A stretch of DNA of 14,708 nucleotides from an uncultured Clostridia bacterium (GCA_947624405.1 CANQKB010000031.1:1-14708), one strand, 5' to 3'; shown: positions 1 through 7,199, counted from the stretch's first letter. Notes: generated by a model from the letters alone, not told the origin. Numbers and translations: made by a program.

Positions 1-96
1 GTTTCAGTAGTTTGATGTGTTTACTTTTCCCAACTTTTCCCAAATAGACATAATAGTGCTTAATTTTAGCATTATTGTAAACTATTTGAAAACATT

Positions 97-131
97 AAAA
101 AATCACTAAAACCTTTATAGTTGTAGTGATT
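97..131 (-). terminator. Rho-independent terminator downstream of the tRNA-fMet fragment
   Basis: The arms 101-112 and 120-131 pair at 11 of 12 positions around a 7-nt loop. Read on the minus strand, the stem is followed directly by six T residues (A run at 97-102). It begins 7 nt past the CCA end of the tRNA fragment, as expected for the native terminator of a tRNA gene. It therefore probably marks the original chromosomal side of the tRNA locus. Confidence 0.75.
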
Positions 132-137
132 AAAGAT

Positions 138-184
138 TGGTTGCGGAGGATGGACTCGAACCATCGACCTTCGGGTTATGAGAA
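138..184 (-). pseudogene. 3' half of initiator tRNA-fMet, cut at the anticodon loop (attachment-site scar)
   Basis: On the minus strand the sequence runs from the anticodon loop (CTCATAA, anticodon CAU) through CCCGA, a variable loop AGGTC, a T-arm with TTCGAGT between GATGG and CCATC, the acceptor strand CTCCGCA, and ACCA. The CCC 3' strand of the anticodon stem, expected to face GGG, is the hallmark of initiator tRNA. No 5' half (D-arm, GGG, acceptor partner) follows at 185-214, so the gene is truncated exactly at the anticodon loop. That is one of the two classic crossover points for tRNA-targeting tyrosine integrases. The loop sequence TTATGAGA (176-183) recurs inverted at 195-202. No integrase gene is visible in the window. 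Confidence 0.85.
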
Positions 185-347
185 TCCTACATAATCTCAT
201 AATTCTACATTAAGTTGTTTTATATTATTACTTCTTATTCAAAAAGTATATTGATTTCACTTTATTTTTAAATTTATTAAGCATATCTATATTTATTATC
301 CTTACATTTTGTTTTCATTAAAAAACTACTATATAAGCTAAAAATAA

Positions 348-376
348 TTGCATTATTTTTTAATCTAATGTATAAT
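348..376 (+). promoter_or_regulatory. Promoter of the 27-codon cistron
   Basis: A -35 box TTGCAT (348-353) and a -10 box TATAAT (371-376) are separated by 17 bp, close to the vegetative sigma-A consensus. The predicted start near 383 leaves a leader of about 25 nt containing a strong ribosome binding site. The region between the tRNA scar and this promoter (186-347) is low-complexity AT-rich DNA in which I see no gene. Confidence 0.7.
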
Positions 377-407
377 AATTTTAATTTATAGTTAAGGAGA
401 ATGAAAT

Positions 408-491
408 ATGGTAAAAAAATTTATCGAACAGTTTGGGGAAAAAAATCTTGCAAATGTTCATACAAATGCAAAAGTAGTTAACAAAAGTTAA
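408..491 (+). CDS. 27-aa microprotein of unknown function
   Basis: I do not recognise this peptide. The reading frame starts with MVKKFIEQFGEK and ends with KVVNKS. It is basic and Asn/Lys-rich, with no cysteine, no hydrophobic membrane segment and no signal peptide. The support for it being a real gene is its setting: a consensus-like promoter at 348-376, the ribosome binding site AAGGAGA at 394-400 seven bases before the ATG, and a strong terminator whose left arm begins at the last base of the stop codon. The whole unit is only about 170 bp and lies beside a tRNA integration scar. It could be a signalling or regulatory microprotein, a leader-type transcript, or a relic of a mobile element. 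The codons show no run of one amino acid that would suggest a biosynthetic attenuator. Confidence 0.55.
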   Translation: MVKKFIEQFGEKNLANVHTNAKVVNKS

Positions 492-517
492 ACAGGTTGT
501 ATATCAACCTGTTTTTA
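491..517 (+). terminator. Terminator shared by two convergent microcistrons
   Basis: The perfect 9-bp arms 491-499 and 505-513 enclose the loop TATAT. A T run completes the plus-strand terminator, ending near 517. On the minus strand the hairpin is followed by TTAACTTTTG, so it may also stop transcripts coming from the promoter at 578-606. Confidence 0.8.
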
Positions 518-548
518 TATTAATATTTAATTTTCCTTAATAAATTAT

Positions 549-606
549 TTATTTCATTTTTTCCTCCTTGCTAATGCATTATATACTAAATAAAAAATCA
601 CAACAA
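549..606 (-). promoter_or_regulatory. Promoter and ribosome binding site in front of a minimal ORF (ATG AAA TAA)
   Basis: On the minus strand a -35 box TTGTTG (601-606) and a -10 box TATAAT (578-583) are 17 bp apart. They are followed by a full ribosome binding site AAGGAGG (563-569) five bases before an ATG at 555-557. The frame is only ATG AAA TAA (549-557). All three frames downstream are stop-rich, so a simple frameshift does not restore a longer gene. The transcript would run into the hairpin at 491-513. Confidence 0.5.
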
Positions 607-643
607 TTTTTAACACTTCAAAACTCAAAGTTATAATTTCTTA

Positions 644-3478
644 TTATAATTGAATTGTATTTTCTGTAACCGAATTAAAAGTATCATCATGACTAACTAT
701 AAATAACTGTATAAATAAAACACCTATCTCCTCGATTATTTCAGCTAATCTTTGTCTTCTTCCTGCATCCATATTAACAGTAGGTTCGTCCAAAATACCA
801 ATTTTTAAATTAGTTAATATTTCAAGCATAGAAATACGTATAGCAAGAGCTGCAGACATCTGCTCTCCTCCTGACAACTGCCTAAACTCTTTTTCTATTT
901 GATTACCTTCAATACTATCTACCAATATTACCTCATATCCCTCTCTCCATTCTAGCATAGTATTATCATTTGCAATTTTAGAGTAAATTTCAGTAGCCTT
1001 TTTACTTACCTCTTTAATTAAAATTTTTGAAATTTCCTCCGGGGCTTCTTTTATTATTTTTCTAATTTTAGCTAAATATTCAATTATTTTTTCATATTTT
1101 TTTATATTTTTACTCAACTCATTAGAAGTTTCTTTTACCTCTTTTAATTCATCAACTTGTTTTTTCAATACATCAATTCTATCATTATTTGTTTTTAATC
1201 TCGTACTGATTTCTGTAATTTCAACTACTAATTTATTTCTTTTTTCTTCGATATTTTTAAATTCACTTTCATCAAATTCTTTCTTTAATTTTTCTAAATT
1301 AATCTTATTATTTTCAAATTTTTCTTCCATTATTTTTGTCTCTTTAATACTCTTTTCTAATTCTTCTTTTATTTCTTTTTCTCTTTTTGCACTCTCTATA
1401 TTTTTTATATATTCATCATATGAACCCTTTGTATCTAATAGTTTCTTTTCATTTTCTTCTATTTCCTGTTCAATTTTTTCAAATTCTTTTAATTCTTTAT
1501 CTTTATTTATTATTTCCTGATTATATTTTTGTATATTTTCATTTTCTTGTTGAATTTCTTTTTCTAATTTACTTAATTGTTCATTATTTTTATCTAATAA
1601 TTCATTCTGCTTTTTCATATCTTTTTTTCTATTTTCCAAATTTGTTTTTAGCACATTATATTCTTTATCTTTTTCATTAAATTCTTCTTGTTTTTTTTGA
1701 TTAATTATTTTTAATTCATTTATTTTTTCTATATTTTTATCTAAACCATTTTCATTTAAAATTTTAAAAATAATTTCTTTTGATTTTTCTATTTGTTTTT
1801 CTTTTTCTTTTACTTCATCATTTAAAATTTTTATTTCTTTTTTTATTTCATTTATTTCTTGTATTTTTATTTCTGTATTTTTATAATTTTCCTCAGCTTT
1901 TATTATTTCTTTTTCTTCTTTTATTATTTGCGTTCTTTCTATTTCAATTTCTTTGATTTGCTTTTTTATTTTTTCTATCTCTATATTATATTCCTCTTGT
2001 GTTTTTCCTTTAACATTAATACATTCTGTTTTTAAATATGGACAAACTCCTTCTTTTGCAATTTTCTTACTTTCATTTAAATATTCTAATTTTGCAGATA
2101 ATTTACTTATATTTTCTTCTATTTTGTTTTTTATTTTTTCTTTATTTTCTTTTTGTGAAATTATTTTTTCTAAATTATTTTTTTGTTCTATTATTTCTTT
2201 TTCTTTTTGTAATGTTTTCTCTAATTTTTTTATATTAATAAAATTATTATTTATTATTAAATTATTTTTTTCAATATTTATTTTTTCATCATCTAAAATA
2301 TTTTCATTTTTTTTCAATTCATTTACTTTAATTTTTTCTTCTTCTAAAAAAATTAATTTTTTAGATAAATCATTTTCTTCTTTTTGAATTATTGTTTCAT
2401 TATTTTTTAATTCATTTAAATTTATTTTTATATTTTGCTCTATTTCTTTTTTATTATTATTTTTTATAGAAATTACATTATTGCAATTTTCTATTTTTGT
2501 TTTTAATTTATTTTTATTTTCTTGCAAATCATCAAATTTTTTCTTTTTTATTTTTAATTCTTTTTGTATTTTTTCTTCTTTTATATAACTTTCATACCCT
2601 GATTTATTATCTTCTAAAATTTTTTTAGCTTTATTTGTTTTTTCCATTTCTTTTTTTAGTGAATTTATTTTTTGATTAATATTTTCATATTTAATATTTT
2701 CTATTTCTAATTCTTTATTTATTTTTTTTATTTCATTTTTTAAATTATTTTTTTCTTGATAAACTTTATCTGTTTCTTTATATTCTTTATCTTTTCCTTC
2801 TTTTTCTTCTTGTATTTTTTTTACTTCTTTTTTTAATTCTGAATATTCTTTTTCACTTTCTGTAAGAAATTCCATTTTCACTTCTAATTCGTGAGCTTTA
2901 ATTTCCATATCTGTTTTTTTATTTTTTAATCCACTTTCTAAAGTTGATGTATTGTCAAATACTCTTCTATACACTTCTAAATTAAATATAGGATCAAATT
3001 TATTTTTTCTATTTTGTGCAGTATCCATAAAAGCACTTGTAAACATGCCCTGTGGTACACTTATAATATTTTCATATATTTCTGCAATATTATCATCTCT
3101 ATAAAATCCTAAATGATCTTTAAGCCAATTCATTACATCTATATCACCAGAAACAATTTCTTCTTCATTTTTCACATCTTTTATTACCCAACTATTATTT
3201 GAAGGAATTGCAATTTTTCTTTCTACTATATATTCATCTCTATTTTGATCTTCAAACAAAATTCTTACAGTTGCTTTTTTCTCTCCTCGTTTTATAAAGT
3301 AACTTGTAAATCCAGATTTTCCAACTTTATATCCAAATAATGCAAACCCAATGCTCTCTATAATTGATGTTTTCCCAGCACCATTAATTCCACTTATAAA
3401 ATTAATTCCACTTTCAAAATCAAATTCCGCTTCTGAATAACATTTTACATTTTTTAATTTTACATTTTTTATTTTCAT
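644..3478 (-). CDS. sbcC: SbcC, Rad50-like ATPase subunit of the SbcCD nuclease
   Basis: This is an SMC-like ATPase that works with SbcD to open DNA hairpins and process double-strand ends in the cytoplasm. The N-terminal ATPase half carries a Walker A motif at residues 30-38 (G30, G33, G35, K36, T37) and a Q-loop at Q143. A Lys/Glu-rich coiled coil fills roughly residues 175-840. The C-terminal half has the signature LSGGEQ (868-873), Walker B ILDEP (895-899), the D-loop at D904 and the H-loop SHD (929-931). The hook at the centre of the coil is C479-x6-C486 rather than the usual CxxC. The length, 944 aa, is normal. It lies 34 bp downstream of sbcD and is probably cotranscribed. The ATG has only a weak, distant AAAGGA (about 14 nt upstream), so translational coupling to sbcD is likely. 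Confidence 0.97.
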   Translation of the reverse strand: MKIKNVKLKNVKCYSEAEFDFESGINFISGINGAGKTSIIESIGFALFGYKVGKSGFTSYFIKRGEKKATVRILFEDQNRDEYIVERKIAIPSNNSWVIKDVKNEEEIVSGDIDVMNWLKDHLGFYRDDNIAEIYENIISVPQGMFTSAFMDTAQNRKNKFDPIFNLEVYRRVFDNTSTLESGLKNKKTDMEIKAHELEVKMEFLTESEKEYSELKKEVKKIQEEKEGKDKEYKETDKVYQEKNNLKNEIKKINKELEIENIKYENINQKINSLKKEMEKTNKAKKILEDNKSGYESYIKEEKIQKELKIKKKKFDDLQENKNKLKTKIENCNNVISIKNNNKKEIEQNIKINLNELKNNETIIQKEENDLSKKLIFLEEEKIKVNELKKNENILDDEKINIEKNNLIINNNFINIKKLEKTLQKEKEIIEQKNNLEKIISQKENKEKIKNKIEENISKLSAKLEYLNESKKIAKEGVCPYLKTECINVKGKTQEEYNIEIEKIKKQIKEIEIERTQIIKEEKEIIKAEENYKNTEIKIQEINEIKKEIKILNDEVKEKEKQIEKSKEIIFKILNENGLDKNIEKINELKIINQKKQEEFNEKDKEYNVLKTNLENRKKDMKKQNELLDKNNEQLSKLEKEIQQENENIQKYNQEIINKDKELKEFEKIEQEIEENEKKLLDTKGSYDEYIKNIESAKREKEIKEELEKSIKETKIMEEKFENNKINLEKLKKEFDESEFKNIEEKRNKLVVEITEISTRLKTNNDRIDVLKKQVDELKEVKETSNELSKNIKKYEKIIEYLAKIRKIIKEAPEEISKILIKEVSKKATEIYSKIANDNTMLEWREGYEVILVDSIEGNQIEKEFRQLSGGEQMSAALAIRISMLEILTNLKIGILDEPTVNMDAGRRQRLAEIIEEIGVLFIQLFIVSHDDTFNSVTENTIQL

Positions 3479-3512
3479 ATTTTAATTTTCATTCCTTTCA
3501 AAAATACGTCTA

Positions 3513-4793
3513 TTAATCCTCTAATAATCCAATAAGCATTTTTTCTATTTCTTCACCATATGAGCCATTTAAATCTATTGCCTCGTTTTCTCCATATTCT
3601 TTTAGTTTTTGAATAATTTGAAAAACCCCTTCTTTTTCTTCTGCATCAAATCCTGTTTTTTCTATACTTTTTTCTATAACAATTTTATCAATCTCTTCTC
3701 TTGATATATCACTCGCAATAACAATTTCATCTTCAGTTATATATCTTACTAAATTTATTATTTCTTGATGTAATATTGGCACACTATTTTTTATTTTTTC
3801 TTTTAATTCTGCTATGTCTATTTCCATACTTCCTTGCACAATATCTCCATTTAATTTTATTTGTAACATTATTTTTGAATCTGGTATACATTTCTCTTTA
3901 TATTCTTTTTGTACTTTTTCTAAAATATTTTGTTCAAAATTTTCTTTATCTATTTCATTTACATTTATATTTAAATTTATAGCATTTCTTGCTTTTACTA
4001 TCTTAAATTCATGTTCAACTTTTTTGCTTTCTGTATCTAAAATAACATAATAAAATCCTTTATTAAATGGATTATCTGTTATTCTAACACATTCAATAGA
4101 ACCTGGATTGTAATATTTCTTCTCTATATTTTCATATCTAGTATGTATATGACCTAGTGCAAAATAATCTATTTTTTCTAATAAGGGATCTATTTCACTT
4201 TCTTTTACTCCCCCCATAGCTTCCGTTACAAATCTATCTATCCCAGTATGTAACATACAAATTATTGGCTTATCTCCAAGCTCTTTTTCATTTATTAATT
4301 CTTCCATTTCTTTATTTACTTTTTCTATATATTTGCTAGCTGTACTTCCGGAATAGCCCAATCCAATAATATCTACATCTTCTGCATGATAAATTGTTCC
4401 TTCTTTTCCATCCCATATTTTCAATACGTTTTCATTTTTATTTTTATTAGGTCTTAATAAATATATGTAACCCCTTGATGATAAAAATTGTAACCAACTA
4501 TATACATTTGAATATGTCTCCATATCATGATTTCCTTCTGTTAAAAAAACAGGTATGTTAGCTTTCTTTATTTTTTCAAGTGAATATATTGCTTGTTCAA
4601 GAGTTTTAGGATTTAAAACTTTATTGTGAAAAAAATCTCCTGCAATTAAAATAAAATCTACTTTTTCTTCTAAAGCGAAATCACATACTTGTTCAAATGC
4701 TTTTCCCATATCTTCAAATCTTTCTTCTATTTCAAATGGATTTGCTCCTAAATGAATATCTGCACAATGTATAAATTTAATCTTCTTTTTCAT
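3513..4793 (-). CDS. sbcD: SbcD, Mre11-like nuclease subunit of SbcCD
   Basis: This is a metallophosphoesterase-fold nuclease, the catalytic partner of SbcC in double-strand break and hairpin processing. The metal-binding motifs are in order: D12-x-H14 in CADIHLG, G52-D53 in GDFFH, G87-N88-H89-D90, then MLHTGID and the C-terminal GHIH motif. The remainder forms the capping domain and the C-terminal SbcC-binding region. The length of 426 aa fits the family. An AAAGGAATG-type ribosome binding site precedes the ATG. It is the first gene of the sbcDC operon, and its promoter (4843-4870) overlaps an inverted repeat. Confidence 0.96.
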   Translation of the reverse strand: MKKKIKFIHCADIHLGANPFEIEERFEDMGKAFEQVCDFALEEKVDFILIAGDFFHNKVLNPKTLEQAIYSLEKIKKANIPVFLTEGNHDMETYSNVYSWLQFLSSRGYIYLLRPNKNKNENVLKIWDGKEGTIYHAEDVDIIGLGYSGSTASKYIEKVNKEMEELINEKELGDKPIICMLHTGIDRFVTEAMGGVKESEIDPLLEKIDYFALGHIHTRYENIEKKYYNPGSIECVRITDNPFNKGFYYVILDTESKKVEHEFKIVKARNAINLNINVNEIDKENFEQNILEKVQKEYKEKCIPDSKIMLQIKLNGDIVQGSMEIDIAELKEKIKNSVPILHQEIINLVRYITEDEIVIASDISREEIDKIVIEKSIEKTGFDAEEKEGVFQIIQKLKEYGENEAIDLNGSYGEEIEKMLIGLLED

Positions 4794-4842
4794 TTCTATT
4801 AATCATTCCTTTCTAAACAATAGGGCTTTACATTGTAAATAA

Positions 4843-4870
4843 ATTATACCATATAAATTACAAAAATCAA
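4843..4870 (-). promoter_or_regulatory. Promoter of sbcDC
   Basis: On the minus strand, TTGATT (4865-4870) and TATAAT (4843-4848) are separated by 16 bp, about 50 bp upstream of the sbcD start codon. The -10 box overlaps the end of a 14-bp inverted-repeat arm and the -35 box lies in its loop, which suggests control at this site. Confidence 0.6.
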
Positions 4871-4897
4871 TGTTTGCTTTTTGAATTTATATGGTAT
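4846..4897. repeat. 14-bp perfect inverted repeat over the sbcD promoter
   Basis: ATACCATATAAATT (4846-4859) is perfectly repeated inverted at 4884-4897 around a 24-bp spacer. It sits between the splB stop and sbcD and covers the sbcD promoter. It is too AT-rich for a convincing terminator, although TGTTTTTT follows on the plus strand. A two-site operator is an alternative reading. Confidence 0.6.
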
Positions 4898-4926
4898 TGT
4901 TTTTTATTATAACATATTTTAAATGT

Positions 4927-5927
4927 TTACACAATATATAAAATTTCATTATTAGGGAAATATTTTTTTAGATTTTCTTCAAAAAATTTTCTTCCTTCAT
5001 TTCTAATTTCTTCTTTATACCAGTATTTTCCTTTTCCTCTACCAGTCATCAATTCTTTATCATAAAGTTCGATTGCATGTGGAAATGCAACCTCATTTAT
5101 TTTTGTATGAACATAGCTATATGTCATAAATATCACTTCAAAAAACAAGTCTTTTTTTACTTCCCTTGAAAGTAGCCCTTGTAAATTTTTTATAAGCTCT
5201 AAATAAAGTTCTTTCCAGTTATCAACAAAAATAACTGGAGCAATTAAAATACCGAATTTTGTATCCAGCATTCTTTAATTTATTTATTGCTTCTATTCTT
5301 CCGTTTCAATCTAGATGTTCCAAATTCTACCCTATTAATTATTTCTTCTGGATTTACGCTCATTCTTACAATTACTTTCCCTTTATGATCTAATGGTAAT
5401 ATATCATCCACCATATCAAATTTAGTCGGAAAAGTAAGCATTCCATTTTTTGTGTTTTTAAAATTTTCTATTGTCCAAATTAAATTTCCTGTAATTGTAT
5501 TTTCAAGAATCAAATCACTATTACTTCCTATTTCAAAAGTTAAATTTCTTTCGCTTTTTTCTGCTGTTTTTATTATCTTATCTAGCATTTTTTCTCTATT
5601 TACAAATAATCTAAGATATGCACATTTATTATAATTGCACACTAAATAGCAATACATACATGCTGCAATACAGCCTGAGGAAGTATATGGTACCAAATAA
5701 TCTGATACTTTATGATTTTCTACAAATTTATGAGTTTTTCTAACTCCTATTATTAAATTTTTCTTCATATTTATAAATTCTTTATTATCTTGTTGTTGCA
5801 TTTCTTTTATCGAATTATGACTTTCTATTTCCACTTTTGGGATATATTTGTATTTCTCTAATAATTCTTTTCCAAGCGGATAATTTTCTATATCTTTTTC
5901 ATAATAAATTGCTTGAGGCTTAAACAT
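4927..5927 (-). pseudogene. splB: Spore photoproduct lyase (SplB), broken by two +1 frameshifts
   Basis: This radical-SAM enzyme reverts the spore photoproduct (5-thyminyl-5,6-dihydrothymine) in DNA of germinating spores. The 5' part holds the CxxxCxxC cluster motif (GCIAACMYC) and the family blocks YLVPYTSSGC and YLRLFVNRE. The frame then breaks at about 5302 (aaa-c-gga), where one base must be skipped to read RIEAINKL. It breaks again at the A4 run 5257-5260, where one base must be skipped to reach FGILIAPVIF. With both repaired the protein is about 332 aa, full length for the family. I place the start at the ATG 5925-5927, since the family begins MFxPxxxxxEKD; a TTG eleven codons upstream is the alternative. 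Because rpmB nearby has the same type of lesion, sequence error is as likely as true decay. Confidence 0.88.
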
Positions 5928-6086
5928 ACTTAATTCATTCCCTTCTAATGTGCAACTCAATTTTAAAAATAATAAGTAATACTAATTATTTTTTTAAAAT
6001 AAAATATAATTTATTTTCGCTTTGCGTTGCAAGACTTCAAACTTTCGTGTTGTTTCTTATCTATATAATTCCCCAAGCTCTAATAA

Positions 6087-6710
6087 CTATTCATTTTTAA
6101 ACTCTTTACAATATTCTTTTAAAATACAATCATTACATTTCGGATTTCTTGCTGTACACGTTTTTCTTCCATGCCAAATAAATAAGTGATTTATATCTTT
6201 ATAATCTTCTTTATCGAATATTTTTAATAAGTCTTGTTCTATTTTTTCTGGTTCTTTTTGATTACTTAATCCTAATCTATTTGCGATTCTTTTACAATGT
6301 GTATCTACTGCAATTCCTTGTGCATCTCCAAATGCTTCTAACATAACTACATTCGCACTTTTTCTTCCTACTCCAGGAAGTTCCATTAATTCTTTCATTG
6401 TTCTTGGTACTTCCCCATTATATTTTTTAACAATCATTTCAGCACATGCTTTTATATTTTTTGCTTTGTTTTTATAAAATCCACATGGATGTATCAATTC
6501 TTCAATTTTTTTGACATCTGCATTTGCAAAATCTTCTGGTGTAGAATATTTTGCAAAAATACTTGGTGTTGTTTTATTTACTCTTTCATCTGTACACTGT
6601 GCTGATAACATTACTGCTATTACCATTTGAAATGGTGTTTCAAAATCTAAACTACATTTTGCATCTGGATATTCATTTTTTAAAATTTTTACTATTTCTT
6701 TATATTTCAT
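6087..6710 (-). CDS. nth: Endonuclease III (DNA glycosylase / AP lyase)
   Basis: This is a base-excision repair enzyme that removes oxidised pyrimidines and nicks abasic sites. The helix-hairpin-helix LPGVGRKSANVV spans residues 111-122 and contains the catalytic Lys117. The catalytic Asp136 is in AVDTHC. The C-terminal 4Fe-4S loop is C185-x6-C192-x2-C195-x5-C201. At 207 aa it has the standard length. An AAAGGAAG ribosome binding site precedes the ATG. It heads a minus-strand run with splB, sbcD and sbcC, and it diverges from the spoVM unit. Confidence 0.97.
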   Translation of the reverse strand: MKYKEIVKILKNEYPDAKCSLDFETPFQMVIAVMLSAQCTDERVNKTTPSIFAKYSTPEDFANADVKKIEELIHPCGFYKNKAKNIKACAEMIVKKYNGEVPRTMKELMELPGVGRKSANVVMLEAFGDAQGIAVDTHCKRIANRLGLSNQKEPEKIEQDLLKIFDKEDYKDINHLFIWHGRKTCTARNPKCNDCILKEYCKEFKNE

Positions 6711-6733
6711 CTTTTATTTCTTCCTTTTATTTG

Positions 6734-6761
6734 TAACATTTTTATGTTTCTCTAATATAAT
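6734..6761 (+). promoter_or_regulatory. Possible sigma-E-like promoter of the spoVM unit
   Basis: TAACATT (6734-6740) and AATATAAT (6754-6761), 13 bp apart, resemble the mother-cell sigma-E elements (ATATT / CATACAAT), and spoVM is a sigma-E gene in Bacillus subtilis. The same stretch can be read as a weak sigma-A promoter (TTGTAA, 19 bp, TATAAT). The sequence does not settle which. Confidence 0.3.
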
Positions 6762-6784
6762 ATCCATATAGGGGGTAAGGTATT

Positions 6785-6934
6785 ATGTTGAGGCTTCTTA
6801 AAAAAACTTTAGCTGTTTGTATGATTGGATTTGGGTTAGGTATGCTCTTTGTTTTACTGCTTCCCTTATGTGGTTGGCTATTTATAATTGGCGTTGTAGT
6901 TGTTATTTTGGGTCTAATTTGGCTCTCTTGTTAA
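6785..6934 (+). CDS. 49-aa small membrane protein upstream of spoVM
   Basis: I cannot name this protein. It has a basic start (MLRLLKKT) followed by about 38 hydrophobic residues. These form one long or two closely packed membrane segments broken near Pro27, Cys29 and Gly30, and the chain ends in WLSC. The ATG follows AGGGGGT (6770-6776) by 8 nt. It ends 18 nt before the spoVM start, so the two are almost certainly one transcript. The pairing suggests a role at the forespore membrane during coat or cortex formation, but that is inference from context. A plain hypothetical membrane peptide is the safe label. Confidence 0.75.
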   Translation: MLRLLKKTLAVCMIGFGLGMLFVLLLPLCGWLFIIGVVVVILGLIWLSC

Positions 6935-6952
6935 GAAAGGAGTGTTTTTATC

Positions 6953-7027
6953 ATGCAAATTGTTGTAAAAAAAGTGCCAAGGTTTTTACGTGGTATTGTA
7001 AAGTTTATTTTTGGTATAAAAAATTAA
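6953..7027 (+). CDS. spoVM: SpoVM, forespore curvature-sensing peptide (24 aa)
   Basis: SpoVM is an amphipathic peptide that lies on the convex outer forespore membrane in the mother cell and anchors the coat ATPase SpoIVA. The 24-aa frame follows the B. subtilis 26-mer position by position: M1, K7, P9, F11, L12, G14, I15, V16 and G21 are identical and R10 replaces Lys. P9, important for localisation in B. subtilis, is kept. The ribosome binding site GAAAGGAG (6935-6942) lies 10 nt before the ATG. In B. subtilis spoVM also neighbours rpmB, as here, which strengthens the call. Genes this short are often missed by automatic gene callers. Confidence 0.9.
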   Translation: MQIVVKKVPRFLRGIVKFIFGIKN

Positions 7028-7173
7028 TACATATGTTGATAATCAATTAAAAGAATGAATATATTTATCCATTCTCGTATCACCATCCGTGTCATTTGAC
7101 ATATGGCTCTGTTCAATTTATATTAAATATGAACTTTTTATACTGCTTTGATAAAATTTATCACATCTATGGA

Positions 7174-7199
7174 AAAAGAGTAGATTTTTCTACTCTTTT
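7174..7199. terminator. Two-way terminator between spoVM and rpmB
   Basis: AAAAGAGTAGA (7174-7184) pairs perfectly with 7189-7199 around TTTT. T runs flank the stem on both strands, so it can end the rpmB transcript (its stop codon overlaps the hairpin) and the convergent spoVM transcript. The 146 bp between the spoVM stop and this hairpin hold no gene; they contain a small palindrome TGTCATTTGACA (7090-7101). Confidence 0.75.

Noticed and set aside
3..47. Open frame on the plus strand ending in TAG, possibly the C-terminus of an integrase next to the tRNA scar.
   Set aside because: Only 14 codons lie inside the window and they match no motif I can defend.
1387..2387. Plus-strand open frames rich in Phe, Leu and Ile that look like membrane proteins.
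   Set aside because: They are antisense shadows of the Lys/Glu/Asn-rich SbcC coiled coil and have no ribosome binding site.
5991..6055. Stretch between splB and nth with TTGAAGTCTTGCAACGC-like text, loosely similar to the interior of the 7529-7694 element, and a similar fragment near 14414-14457.
   Set aside because: The similarity is short (about 12 of 18 bases) and could be chance in AT-rich DNA.
6817..7050. A 77-codon frame starting at 6817.
   Set aside because: It overlaps the 49-aa membrane protein and spoVM in another frame, lacks a ribosome binding site, and has no family character.
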